From Streptococcus mitis (lineage in GTDB: Bacteria; Bacillota; Bacilli; Lactobacillales; Streptococcaceae): DNA of 64,000 nucleotides. The stretch is from contig NZ_JALDTZ010000006.1 in assembly GCF_023109105.1 (NCBI RefSeq), positions 37,632 to 101,631 on the forward strand, given 5' to 3'. This document shows, in pieces, positions 45,951 to 54,832 of the stretch. A program made the translations under genes and the position numbers. The notes under the pieces are model-generated. The model ran no database searches, was not told where the DNA came from, and was given only the letters and a program-made list of their open reading frames with translations. The stretch's first letter is position 1. Each line of letters begins with the position of its first letter.

Positions 45951-46892
45951 TTAATCTAAATCTGGTTTATAGAAGGAACGATTGTCCATAGCAAAGATTT
46001 TATTGGTCATCTCTCCTTTATCTACCAAAGCAAGAGCTGTTGACATCATCATCATGCTAGCATCCAGATTGTCAATCATATGGATAATCTCTGCTTCCAT
46101 AATGCGTGGACGGACTGGACTTCCATACTCAAGTAAGCCGTGGTGACTGAGGATGACGTGACGGAGCAAAACGACTTCTTCCTTGGTATCATCGATACCG
46201 AGGTCCATCACTGTCTTAGTAATTTCACTATCAATCAAAGCAATATGCCCAAGAAGATTGCCTCTGACTGTGTACTCGGTCTGGTCTGGCCCAGTCAGCT
46301 CGATGACCTTAGCTAAGTCATGCAACATAATCCCCGCATAGAGCAGGCTCTTATTAAGCTGAGGATAGACCTCGCTAATAGCATCTGCCAAGCGCACCAT
46401 GGTTGCCGTATGATAGGCCAAGCCCGTTTCAAAGGCATGATGGTTGGTCTTGGCAGCTGGATAGGAGTAAAATTCCTTGTCATACTTGGTGTAGAGCTTT
46501 CGGACAATTCTTTGCCAGACAGGATTTTCAATTTTGAAAATCATTTGCGACATGTAGTCACGAATTTCCTTGACATCAACTGGTGACTTGACCTTGAAAT
46601 CAGCTGGATCATTGGGTTCACCAGGTTGAGGCAGGCGGAGAGTAATTTGGTTGACTTGAGGGGTATTGTTATAAACTTCTCGGCGCCCTTTCATGTGGAC
46701 AACCTTACCTGCGGTAAAAGCCTCAACGTTATGAGGTTGGGCATCCCAGAGCTTCCCTTCAATCTCGCCACTATCATCTTGGAAGGTAAAGGCTAGGTAA
46801 TTTTTGCCAGCCCGCGTCTGTCTCAGGTCAGCTGCTTTGATTAGGTAAAAGCCTTCAAACAGCTCATCTTTTTTCATGTGACTAATCTTCAT
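45951..46892 (-). CDS. yhaM: 3'-5' exoribonuclease YhaM/Cbf1
   Basis: A 313-residue RNase with an N-terminal OB-fold (about 1-90) and a C-terminal HD domain containing HHAFETGLAYHTATM, LLYAGIMLHDLAKV and LLRHVILSHHG. In pneumococcus the homologue (Cbf1) trims small RNAs. I choose ATG 46892 (MKISHMKKDELF), behind GAGGAAG, overlapping the rmuC stop by 11 nt; a longer frame from 46955 lies within rmuC. Confidence 0.93.
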   Translation of the reverse strand: MKISHMKKDELFEGFYLIKAADLRQTRAGKNYLAFTFQDDSGEIEGKLWDAQPHNVEAFTAGKVVHMKGRREVYNNTPQVNQITLRLPQPGEPNDPADFKVKSPVDVKEIRDYMSQMIFKIENPVWQRIVRKLYTKYDKEFYSYPAAKTNHHAFETGLAYHTATMVRLADAISEVYPQLNKSLLYAGIMLHDLAKVIELTGPDQTEYTVRGNLLGHIALIDSEITKTVMDLGIDDTKEEVVLLRHVILSHHGLLEYGSPVRPRIMEAEIIHMIDNLDASMMMMSTALALVDKGEMTNKIFAMDNRSFYKPDLD

Positions 46893-48138
46893 ATTCTTCC
46901 TCATTTTCTTGGAAATGGAGTAGATCAAGCGCAGGCTCACCTTCTGACAACTCAATGTGACGGAGCGTCCGCTCGATAGCTGTGGTACGACGGTTTAATA
47001 ATTCATCAATATTGCCAGAGGCATGTTGGAGGTGTTTTTGTGCCTTAACCAGAATACCACCAAACTTGCCAAACTCAGTCTTGACACTGGCAAGAGTCTT
47101 GCTGATATGGTCGGCACTCTTTTGGATATTGAGGGTTTTAAAGCCAACTGATAGGGAGTTGAGCAGAGCTGACAGGGTACTTGGACCTGCGACAATAATC
47201 TGCTCCTCCCGTCTCAAATCATCAAAGAAGACAGGATTGCGGACGATTTCTGAGTAGAGACCTTCTGTCGGAACAAATAAAACTCCAAAATTGGTCGTCC
47301 GAGGCGGTGCTATGTACTTGCTCTTGATATCCTTGGCAAAGCGCTTGACGCTTGCTAGGAGGGACTTGCGACAGCGTTCGATTTCATCCTTGTCACCCAC
47401 TTCATAGGCTTCTTCTAGGCGGTAATAATCTGCCAGTGGAAACTTAGAGTCAATTGGCAGATAGACGTATTCTTGGTCGCCTTGTCCGGGTAACTTGATG
47501 GCATACTCCACTCGTTCACTAGAGTTTTCAACCGTTGCGTATTCTCGTTCATACTGGGCAGGGGTCATGATATCTTCAATAATTTGCCCCAGTTGCAATT
47601 CTCCCAAAATTCCTCGCGTCTTGGTTCCGGAGAGAACCTTGTTAAGAGCACCGACATCGCGGGCAACAGTCTGCATTTCTCCAAGGCCACGATTGACAGA
47701 CTCTAATTGCTTGGAAACTGTCTCAAAGGAAGCCTGTAAGCGTGTCTGTAAGGTCTTTTCTAGTTTTTCCTCGACCGTTTGGCGCATTTGTTCCAAGCGT
47801 TGCTCATTTGATTCCTGTAAGGCTTGGAGACGTTGGTCGGTCTTGTCTCTAGTTTGTAAGAGATTATCCGTCATTTCTTGACGGACTTGAGTTAGACCTT
47901 GGTGCAATTCAATTCGCACCTCTTGCAAACGGTCGCTGACAGCCACTTCCAAGTCTTTCTGGTCTAACTGGCTGGCTTGTCTGGCTTGCTCAAATCGATA
48001 ATCCAACTGGTCTGACAAGTGATCTGCCTGATCCTCCAAGCTCTTGCTTAAATGTTCCTCCTGTTTATCCTGCCTTTGCCAAATCAGAAAGAGTCCAGCT
48101 AGGTTGGCAATTAATAAGAGAACAAGTAAACTTTCCAT
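46882..48138 (-). CDS. rmuC: DNA recombination protein RmuC
   Basis: A 418-residue membrane-anchored protein limiting recombination at inverted repeats in E. coli. N-terminal TM (residues 2-20), long coiled coil (about 22-170, rich in Gln/Glu/Arg heptads), and the RmuC nuclease-like domain (GTKTRGILGELQLGQIIEDI, FPLADYYRL, FGVLFVPTEGLYSE). ATG 48138 with AGGAGG is preferred over an upstream frame from 48180. Confidence 0.93.
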   Translation of the reverse strand: MESLLVLLLIANLAGLFLIWQRQDKQEEHLSKSLEDQADHLSDQLDYRFEQARQASQLDQKDLEVAVSDRLQEVRIELHQGLTQVRQEMTDNLLQTRDKTDQRLQALQESNEQRLEQMRQTVEEKLEKTLQTRLQASFETVSKQLESVNRGLGEMQTVARDVGALNKVLSGTKTRGILGELQLGQIIEDIMTPAQYEREYATVENSSERVEYAIKLPGQGDQEYVYLPIDSKFPLADYYRLEEAYEVGDKDEIERCRKSLLASVKRFAKDIKSKYIAPPRTTNFGVLFVPTEGLYSEIVRNPVFFDDLRREEQIIVAGPSTLSALLNSLSVGFKTLNIQKSADHISKTLASVKTEFGKFGGILVKAQKHLQHASGNIDELLNRRTTAIERTLRHIELSEGEPALDLLHFQENEEEYED

Positions 48139-48139
48139 C

Positions 48140-48802
48140 CTACCTCCTGTCCTTGCTATGCAGTACGACCACATAGCCATCTGGGCAAGTCACCGAAACT
48201 TCCCTATCTATATATTCGTTAGAAGCGTACACTTTTTTAAAGAAAAAATTCTCCTCTGTCAACTCATACTTGGCACCGAGAATGGTCAACTGGCTATCCC
48301 GAACCGGCATAAAGGCTAGATAGTCGTAGTCTGAACGGGGATGTAGCTGACTGGTCCCTTCTGGACAATAGGCAATCAAGTTTTGCCCATCCTCAATCTC
48401 TATTTGGCGCATATAGGGTGCCAATTTGGGATTGCTAGGCAGAAAGACATTAGCCAGCATATGGTCGATGCGACCACCCAAAGCACCGAAAATAGTGACC
48501 TCAGCCTGATGGTTTTGTTCAAAGATTGTCAAAAGAGCCAATTCCAAATCGGTATCATCTTTTTCTGGTCGGGCTTGGACAAAATGCTGGGCACATTTTT
48601 GAATTACCTGTCGCTCTTCTTCCGTCACAGAATCAAAATCCCCAACTGCTAGAGCGAGAGGAAGGTTTTCTTCCAAGACCCAGAGCGAGCCTCGATCCAC
48701 ACCAACAAAGCAATCAAAATCAGTCCGATAATGACCACGGTCTCCACCAGCAAAAACAGCAACCCTAGTCCAGTTGTTTTCTGAGAGTTTGTACTCGCTC
48801 AT
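48140..48802 (-). CDS. thiN: Thiamine pyrophosphokinase
   Basis: Converts thiamine to thiamine diphosphate. About 220 residues: N-terminal catalytic part with VAVGDFDSV and EKDDTDLELAL, then FGALGGRIDHMLAN, and a C-terminal beta-sandwich for thiamine. I prefer ATG 48802 (MSEYKLSENNW) because GGGAG lies 6 nt upstream; homologues often begin closer to TRVAVFAGGD. It overlaps the end of rpe by 38 nt and precedes rmuC by 1 nt. Confidence 0.9.
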   Translation of the reverse strand: MSEYKLSENNWTRVAVFAGGDRGHYRTDFDCFVGVDRGSLWVLEENLPLALAVGDFDSVTEEERQVIQKCAQHFVQARPEKDDTDLELALLTIFEQNHQAEVTIFGALGGRIDHMLANVFLPSNPKLAPYMRQIEIEDGQNLIAYCPEGTSQLHPRSDYDYLAFMPVRDSQLTILGAKYELTEENFFFKKVYASNEYIDREVSVTCPDGYVVVLHSKDRR

Positions 48803-49421
48803 TGACATCTCCCTTAAAGACATAGGAACCTGCTACAAAAACAGTCGCACCAGCTTCTTTGGCTTGAGCAATAGTTTGGTCATCAATTCCACCATCCACT
48901 TCGATTTCAAAGTTCAAACCTTTTTCCTGACGAAGAGCAACCAACTCACGAATCTTATCCATGGTTTCTGGCAGAAAAGCTTGTCCGCCAAAGCCAGGGT
49001 TAACCGTCATGACTAAGACTTGGTCAACAAGGTGAAGGACGTGCTTGATGGCTTCAACTGGTGTACCAGGATTGATAACAACCGATGGTTTGACACCTAA
49101 GGAACGAATTTTTTGAAGAGCGCCATGGATATGAGGTGTTGCCTCTACATGGATACTAATGATGTCTGCACCTGCACGCGCAAAGTCTTCTAGATGGTGT
49201 TCAGGATTAGAGACCATCAAGTGGCAATCAAAAACCATCTTGCTATGAGGTCGAAGGCTTTCGACTACACCTGCACCAAAGCTGATTTGTGGTACAAAGT
49301 GACCATCCATGATATCGATATGGGCGTATTCTGCCCCAGTTGCTTCTAGGCGTTTAATTTCACGTTCAAAGTTGGCATAATCTGCTGCCAGAATTGACGG
49401 AGCAATCTTGTATTGAGACAT
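48765..49421 (-). CDS. rpe: Ribulose-phosphate 3-epimerase
   Basis: Pentose phosphate pathway enzyme interconverting ribulose-5-P and xylulose-5-P. The 218-residue TIM barrel has APSILAADYANFEREIK, HIDIMDGHFVPQISFG (metal Asp/His), VMTVNPGFGGQAF and VDGGIDDQT. Start ATG 49421 follows AAGGAG; the open frame continues 138 codons upstream into rsgA but that part is out-of-frame rsgA sequence. Confidence 0.97.
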   Translation of the reverse strand: MSQYKIAPSILAADYANFEREIKRLEATGAEYAHIDIMDGHFVPQISFGAGVVESLRPHSKMVFDCHLMVSNPEHHLEDFARAGADIISIHVEATPHIHGALQKIRSLGVKPSVVINPGTPVEAIKHVLHLVDQVLVMTVNPGFGGQAFLPETMDKIRELVALRQEKGLNFEIEVDGGIDDQTIAQAKEAGATVFVAGSYVFKGDVNERVQTLRKQLD

Positions 49422-49431
49422 AGGTTTCTCC

Positions 49432-50310
49432 TTATTTTGGAATTTTTTTGCTGACTTTTTTATAGGTTTCTCTGCGATTTTCAATCTCACTGAGGAATTG
49501 CAGATAATTGTCAAAACGGAAGCTGGCAATGGTACCTTCTTCCACTGCTGGCTTGACTGCACAGGACGGCTCATGGGTATGGGTACAAGTGCGAAATTTG
49601 CAGTCTCGGCTGACATTGGCAATCTCTGGGAAGGCCTGATTGAGGTCTTCAGCCGTTGATACTTCATAGTCCAAGGATGAAAATCCTGGTGTGTCTGCGA
49701 TTTTACCCCCATTGAGATTATAAAAACTAACTGCCCGAGTAGTATGGCGACCACGACCCAGACTGTCTGAGATTTCTCCCGTTTCAAGATTAAGGTCAGG
49801 CGCAATTTTATTGAGAAGGGTTGATTTTCCAACACCTGTCTGTCCCATAAAGACTGTCACCTTGTTTGTTAATAGTGGCAAAAGCTCCTCTTTACTGGTT
49901 ACAAAGTCATAGCCAATGTCACCATAAGTCTGTTCATAAAAATCCAGTTCTCCCCTATCTTCCAACAAATCCATTTTAGAAATATAGATGATGGGATGGA
50001 TGCCCTTGTGCTCCAAAAGAACCAAGAAACGATCCAGCAAATTGCTGTTAAAATCAGGCTCTTTAACGGACATAATTACTACAGCTTGGTCAATATTGAC
50101 AATAGGTGGACGGACCAGACTATTTTTCCGTTCGTGAATCTTGAGAATATAGCCTTCTGAATTTTCCTCGGCAGAAAAATCTACCCAGTCCCCAACATAG
50201 GGTGTGTGACCTTTTTTACGAAAATTCCCACGCGCTCGTGTCTGATAAACCTGGCCCTCACTCTCTACATAGTAGAAGCCTGCCAAGGCTTTAATGATTT
50301 GTCCCTGCAT
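49432..50310 (-). CDS. rsgA: Ribosome small-subunit GTPase RsgA
   Basis: Circularly permuted GTPase for late 30S maturation. The 292 residues comprise an OB-fold (1-65), GTPase domain with the permuted order G4 (ISKMDLL), G1 (GQTGVGKST, 156-164), G3 (DTPGFSS), and a C-terminal zinc motif Cys-x4-Cys-x-His-x5-Cys ([15 protein letters not shown]). One nt separates it from rsmA. Confidence 0.97.
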   Translation of the reverse strand: MQGQIIKALAGFYYVESEGQVYQTRARGNFRKKGHTPYVGDWVDFSAEENSEGYILKIHERKNSLVRPPIVNIDQAVVIMSVKEPDFNSNLLDRFLVLLEHKGIHPIIYISKMDLLEDRGELDFYEQTYGDIGYDFVTSKEELLPLLTNKVTVFMGQTGVGKSTLLNKIAPDLNLETGEISDSLGRGRHTTRAVSFYNLNGGKIADTPGFSSLDYEVSTAEDLNQAFPEIANVSRDCKFRTCTHTHEPSCAVKPAVEEGTIASFRFDNYLQFLSEIENRRETYKKVSKKIPK

Positions 50311-50311
50311 C

Positions 50312-51184
50312 TTAGAGTCCTTGCCCTTTAAGCGCGTCTGCTAGACTGGCGAATTCTTCCAAGCTGAGAGCTTCTCCCCGAACACTTGGTGACAAGCCTG
50401 CTTGGTCCAAAGCTTTGGTCAGCTTGTCCTTGACTTCTTCAGTCTTGCCAAAGTAACCTGTCAAGTTATTCCACAAAGTCTTGCGACGGTGAGTGAAACT
50501 TGCCTTGGAAACCTTAAAGAAGAAGTTCTCGTCTTCTACCGCAACAGCTGGCTCTGGACGGCGAACCATTTTCAAAATAGCAGAGTCCACATTTGGCGCT
50601 GGCACAAAGACCGTACGAGGCACGATAAAGGCAACCTTGGCAGTCATGTAATACTGCACTGCAATCGACAAGCTACCGTAGGCCTTGGTGTTAGGCTGGG
50701 CTGAAATGCGGTCCGCCACCTCTTTTTGCATCATGACCACAAACTCACTAAATGGAATCCCACTTTCAATCAAGTGCATGAGAATAGGTGTCGTGATATA
50801 GTAAGGCAAATTAGCCACTACCTTGATTGGCAAATCAGGATTTTTGAAATTCTGGATATGTTGCGCCAAATCGACCTTAAGAATATCCTCGTTTACTACA
50901 GTCACATTGTCAAAATCACGCAAGGTATCTGCCAAAATCGGTACCAAACGGTGGTCAATCTCAAAGGCCATGACTTCAGCTGCACGCTCTGCCAGAAACT
51001 CGGTCAAGGCACCAATACCTGGCCCGATTTCAATGACATTGACCTGGTCATCAATCTCAGCCGTATCCACAATCTTTTGAAGGATATTGGTATCGGTCAA
51101 GAAATTTTGTCCGAATGATTTTTTAAAGGTAAAACCGTGACGCTCCAGCACTGCCTTGGTCACGCTATAATCTGCAATTCTCAT
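50312..51184 (-). CDS. rsmA: 16S rRNA dimethyladenosine transferase RsmA (KsgA)
   Basis: Dimethylates A1518/A1519 of 16S rRNA. The 290-residue Rossmann methyltransferase has [14 protein letters not shown] motif [15 protein letters not shown] and catalytic [13 protein letters not shown] promoter with TGT-TACAAT (51215-51223) precedes it. Loss of the enzyme gives kasugamycin resistance in other bacteria. Confidence 0.97.
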   Translation of the reverse strand: MRIADYSVTKAVLERHGFTFKKSFGQNFLTDTNILQKIVDTAEIDDQVNVIEIGPGIGALTEFLAERAAEVMAFEIDHRLVPILADTLRDFDNVTVVNEDILKVDLAQHIQNFKNPDLPIKVVANLPYYITTPILMHLIESGIPFSEFVVMMQKEVADRISAQPNTKAYGSLSIAVQYYMTAKVAFIVPRTVFVPAPNVDSAILKMVRRPEPAVAVEDENFFFKVSKASFTHRRKTLWNNLTGYFGKTEEVKDKLTKALDQAGLSPSVRGEALSLEEFASLADALKGQGL

Positions 51185-51248
51185 TTATTCTCTTTTCTAT
51201 TATCTGTTACTACTATTGTAACACATTCCCCTTACATTTGGGGGCCGC

Positions 51249-51815
51249 TTAGCTATTCTCATAAGATTTCATAACTTCTTCCACTTCTGCCAAGCTAATC
51301 CCAAATAATTCCAAACGTTTGAGGAGTTGTTTGCCGTTGGAATAACCGATACGAAGGTTTTCTCCTAGATATTCTCTGCGTTTTCGGCTATCTGATCCTG
51401 CTAGAAAACCAAGACGAATCAAGTCACTACGGCTAATATCAAAGTCACTTTCTGCTTCAAACTGCTCAGTGACTTGTTCTAGTGCTGTTTTCAAGTCTTC
51501 GTAACTAGCATGCTCGATTCCCAGTGAACGCCCCTTGGTCTTGGACTTGGGAACAGCTTCATCTCGTTTGAGGAAGGCGTGTTGAACTGTCGGAATGGCC
51601 GTCATAATCATGCGCCGAATCCGCTCCCCATTAAAATCTGGGTCTGTAAAGACAATGACTCCATGACGCTGGTGCAAGCGCTGAATCCGCTCTAGATCCT
51701 GCTCATTGATGGCGGAACCTCGGGTTTCATAGGTCTCTACATCGAAATAACGTTTGAGATTGGCCGTATCATCGCGCCCTTCAACCACGATGACTTGGGA
51801 AATTTTTTCTTTCAT
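51249..51815 (-). CDS. rnmV: Ribonuclease M5
   Basis: Toprim nuclease that matures 5S rRNA. The 188-residue protein has VVVEGRDDTANLKRYF at the N-terminus, VFTDPDFNGERIRRMI (metal Asp pair) and a C-terminal 5S-binding domain with LGFLAGSDSRKRREYL. Its start shares one base with the tatD stop. Confidence 0.96.
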   Translation of the reverse strand: MKEKISQVIVVEGRDDTANLKRYFDVETYETRGSAINEQDLERIQRLHQRHGVIVFTDPDFNGERIRRMIMTAIPTVQHAFLKRDEAVPKSKTKGRSLGIEHASYEDLKTALEQVTEQFEAESDFDISRSDLIRLGFLAGSDSRKRREYLGENLRIGYSNGKQLLKRLELFGISLAEVEEVMKSYENS

Positions 51816-52588
51816 TACTTGCTGTCCAATCCAAAAATTCGTTCTGTATTTGCGGTAGTTGCTGCCGCCAGTTCCTCGGTCGTCATCCCACGCAAGTCCG
51901 CAATAAAGTCTACTACATAGCGCGTGTAAGCTGTCTTATTTTCACGTCCGCGCTTAGGTACTGGGGCTAAATAAGGCGCATCTGTCTCTACCAAAATCTT
52001 ATCCAAAGGTAACTCTTTAGCTGCTTCCTGAATATCTGTCGCCTTCTTGAAAGTCACTACTCCAGAAAAGGAAATCGTCATACCAAGCTCGACAAACTTC
52101 TCTGCCCACTCAAGCGTCCCTGAAAATGAATGCATAATCCCACCACGTGGACCAACGCCCTCACTCTTGATAATCTCATAGGTATCTTCCAGCGCATCGC
52201 GGGTATGGACAACAAAAGGCAAATCCAAGTCCTTAGATAGCTGAATCTGACGGCGAAAAACCTGCTCCTGCACCTCTTTTGGCGCTGTCATCCAGTGATA
52301 GTCCAAACCAATCTCACCCAAGGCAATAACTTTTGGATGTTTTAGTTTTTCTAGCAGGTAATTCTCAACTTCCTCTGTGTAGGTTCCTGCCTCTGTCGGA
52401 TGCCAACCAATAGTCGCGTAAAGTTGGTCATACTCATCTACCAACTCCAAGGCACGCTCAATGGTCGGTTTATCAAAACCAACAATATTCATCTGTGTCA
52501 CACCCATCTCAGCAGCTAAGGCAACTTCTTCTGCCTCACGACCTGCAAATTCTTCTACATTCAAGTGTGTATGTGTATCAAATATCAT
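51815..52588 (-). CDS. tatD: TatD family metal-dependent hydrolase
   Basis: A 257-residue TIM-barrel deoxyribonuclease-type hydrolase (TatD/YcfH). Metal ligands are visible as FDTHTHLN (His6, His8), GEIGLDYHW (Glu), VVHTRDA, IMHSFSG and ETDAPYLAP. Own promoter (TGG-TATAAT) about 36 nt upstream, divergent from the APC permease; rnmV follows in the same operon. Confidence 0.95.
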   Translation of the reverse strand: MIFDTHTHLNVEEFAGREAEEVALAAEMGVTQMNIVGFDKPTIERALELVDEYDQLYATIGWHPTEAGTYTEEVENYLLEKLKHPKVIALGEIGLDYHWMTAPKEVQEQVFRRQIQLSKDLDLPFVVHTRDALEDTYEIIKSEGVGPRGGIMHSFSGTLEWAEKFVELGMTISFSGVVTFKKATDIQEAAKELPLDKILVETDAPYLAPVPKRGRENKTAYTRYVVDFIADLRGMTTEELAAATTANTERIFGLDSK

Positions 52589-52680
52589 CTCTTCTAACCT
52601 CGTTTTCTATCTTCTATTATACCAAAAAACTGCACTCTCTCCTCATCTGTACAAAATATTCGAAAATCCATTGTCGTCTC

Positions 52681-52709
52681 TTGACGCTATTTTTCCAAAG
52701 CAGTATAAT
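52681..52709 (+). promoter_or_regulatory. Promoter of the APC permease gene
   Basis: TTGACG (52681-52686), 17-bp spacer, TATAAT (52704-52709), with start about 35 nt before ATG 52744. Confidence 0.9.
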
Positions 52710-52743
52710 AACCCTTGTTGAAATTTTCAGAAAAGGAAAGAAA

Positions 52744-54588
52744 ATGCTTACAAAATTAAAATATACCTTTATCGGTCGTCCTCTTAAGTCCTTAACTGAA
52801 GGCGAAGGGGGATTACTGGGAAAAATGCAGGCACTAGCCATGTTGTCAAGCGACGCTCTGTCCTCCATCGCCTATGGGCCTGAGCAAGTAGTCCTCGTCT
52901 TGGCTAGTCTCTCTCCTCTAGCTATATGGTGGAGCCTTCCTATCGGCCTCTTTGTCCTCCTGCTTCTAGCTAGCCTGACCGTTTCCTACCGTCAAATCAT
53001 CCATGCCTATCCTCAAGGGGGAGGGGCATATATGGTTACTCGAGAAAATCTATCTCCCGAACTTGGCTTAATAGCTGGAGGTAGTCTTCTGGTTGACTAT
53101 ATGTTGACCGTAGCGGTATCCGTTGCATCTGGAGCTGACGCTATCACAGCAGCTCTTCCTGCTCTTCACCCTTACAACCTCCACATCTCCATTTTTCTGG
53201 TTTGCTTGCTCATGCTCTTGAACTTACGAGGCTTAAAAGAATCTGCCAGTTCACTGATGATTCCTGTCTATCTCTTTATCATCAGCACTGTCTTTCTCTT
53301 GCTCTATGGAATCTTTCAACTAGTAACTGGTTCTCTCAGCTATCAGGCAACTTCACCTATTGGGCATGCTGTTCCGAGTCTGTCTATCGTTCTCATCCTA
53401 AGAGCTTTTACCAGCGGATCTGCCTCTCTGACAGGGGTTGAAGCTATTTCAAATGCTGTTCCCTTTTTCAAGGCTCCAAAAGAAAAGAATGCCGCTCAAA
53501 CCTTGACCATTATGTCACTGATTTTAGGTTTTCTTTTTGCTGGTATCACCTTCCTAAACTACTGGATGGGGATTATGCCTCAACACGGAGAAACTATTCT
53601 TTCACAGATGGCTCAAGGCATCCTTGGCACTTCCTTCTTAGGTCACCTTGGGTATTATATCTTCCAATTCTCCACAGCCTTGATTTTGGCCGTAGCTGCA
53701 AATACTGGCTTTTCGGCCTTCCCTATGCTGGCTTACAATATGGCTAAAAACAAATACATGCCCCATCTCTTTATGGAAAAAGGAGACCGCCTAGGCTACT
53801 CCAATGGAATTTTAACTCTGGCTTTTGGGGCTATGATTCTTCTTCTCATTTTTAATGGCAATACCGAACGCTTGATTCCTCTTTATACTATCGGGGTCTT
53901 CGTTCCCTTCGCCCTATCTCAGACTGGGATGATTCGTCATTGGAAAAAGGAAAAAGGGGCCAACTTCTTAAAACCTGCTCTTGCTAATATCATTGGGGCA
54001 ATCATTTGCTATGCGATTGTACTAATCCTGCTCTTTTTCCGTCTCAGTGATATCTGGCCTTTCTTCCCGATTATTCTCGTACTCACCCTACTCTTCTTGG
54101 CAATTCACAGTCACTACCAAAAAGTAGCCCAACAACTGCGACTCTATGAAGGAATCGAAAAACGTACTTACGACGGCAATCTGGTTCTGGTCCTAGTAGG
54201 AAATGTCACCCGAGTCAGCGTCGGAGCCATTAACTACGCTCAAAGTATCGGTGACGAAGTCCTAGCTATGCATATTTCTACCAAGGAGACAGCAGAAAAA
54301 GATCAAGAAATTCTCCAAGAATTTGCCGATTACTTCCCAACCATTACTCTAAAAAACATCAAGACCAGCTACCGCGACATCATCACCCCTACTGTCAAGT
54401 ATGTCAAACGGATTTCCGAGGAAGCTCAGAAAAAGAACTATACAGTCACTGTCCTCGTCCCTCAGTTTATCCCTAATAAACCTTGGCAAAATATCCTACA
54501 CAATCAGATGAGTCTCAAACTCAAATACGCCCTTCGTTGGCACCAAGACGTCGTTGTCGCTAGCTACTCTTATCACTTAAAAGAATAA
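52744..54588 (+). CDS. APC-family amino acid/potassium permease
   Basis: A 614-residue secondary transporter with about twelve TM segments (residues 40-480) and a cytoplasmic C-terminal domain (about 490-614). The signature SSDALSSIAYGPEQVVLVLA near residue 35 and SLTGVEAISNAVPFFKAPK around 245 fit the APC superfamily; this subgroup resembles KimA-type potassium importers, including the C-terminal domain. I start it at 52744 (AAGGAAAG site); the frame is open upstream into the tatD promoter region but that is not coding. Confidence 0.9.
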   Translation: MLTKLKYTFIGRPLKSLTEGEGGLLGKMQALAMLSSDALSSIAYGPEQVVLVLASLSPLAIWWSLPIGLFVLLLLASLTVSYRQIIHAYPQGGGAYMVTRENLSPELGLIAGGSLLVDYMLTVAVSVASGADAITAALPALHPYNLHISIFLVCLLMLLNLRGLKESASSLMIPVYLFIISTVFLLLYGIFQLVTGSLSYQATSPIGHAVPSLSIVLILRAFTSGSASLTGVEAISNAVPFFKAPKEKNAAQTLTIMSLILGFLFAGITFLNYWMGIMPQHGETILSQMAQGILGTSFLGHLGYYIFQFSTALILAVAANTGFSAFPMLAYNMAKNKYMPHLFMEKGDRLGYSNGILTLAFGAMILLLIFNGNTERLIPLYTIGVFVPFALSQTGMIRHWKKEKGANFLKPALANIIGAIICYAIVLILLFFRLSDIWPFFPIILVLTLLFLAIHSHYQKVAQQLRLYEGIEKRTYDGNLVLVLVGNVTRVSVGAINYAQSIGDEVLAMHISTKETAEKDQEILQEFADYFPTITLKNIKTSYRDIITPTVKYVKRISEEAQKKNYTVTVLVPQFIPNKPWQNILHNQMSLKLKYALRWHQDVVVASYSYHLKE

Positions 54589-54594
54589 AGAAAA

Positions 54595-54637
54595 GGCCCT
54601 ACCAGAACCGATAATCGTCTGGTAAGGCTTTTTTTCT
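54595..54637 (+). terminator. APC permease terminator
   Basis: GCCCTACCAGA...TCTGGTAAGGC followed by TTTTTTT. Confidence 0.88.
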
Positions 54638-54656
54638 GAATCCAGTCACTATGCTT

Positions 54657-54807
54657 ATACTCAATGAAAATCAAAGAGCAAACTAGGAAACTAGCCGCAG
54701 GTTGCTCAAAGCACTGCTTTGAGGTTGTAGATAGAACTGACGAAGTCAGTAACCATACCTACGGCAAGGCGACGTTGACGTGGTTTGAAGAGATTTTCGA
54801 AGAGTAT
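54657..54807 (+). repeat. BOX element, boxA-boxB-boxC type
   Basis: ATACTCAATGAAAATCAAAG to TTTTCGAAGAGTAT with one boxB (CTCAAAGCACTGCTTTGAGG). It lies between the convergent APC permease and AliB-like genes. Confidence 0.94.
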
Positions 54808-54832
54808 TAACTGAAAAGCATGACTAGGAACA

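Noticed and set aside
49422..49835. A 138-codon in-frame extension upstream of rpe
   Set aside because: It overlaps rsgA out of frame, has no similarity to epimerases, and AAGGAG sits right before the normal start at 49421.
52495..52743. Open frame upstream of the APC permease, in frame with it
   Set aside because: It covers the tatD 5' end and the near-consensus promoter at 52681-52709; transcription would start after it.
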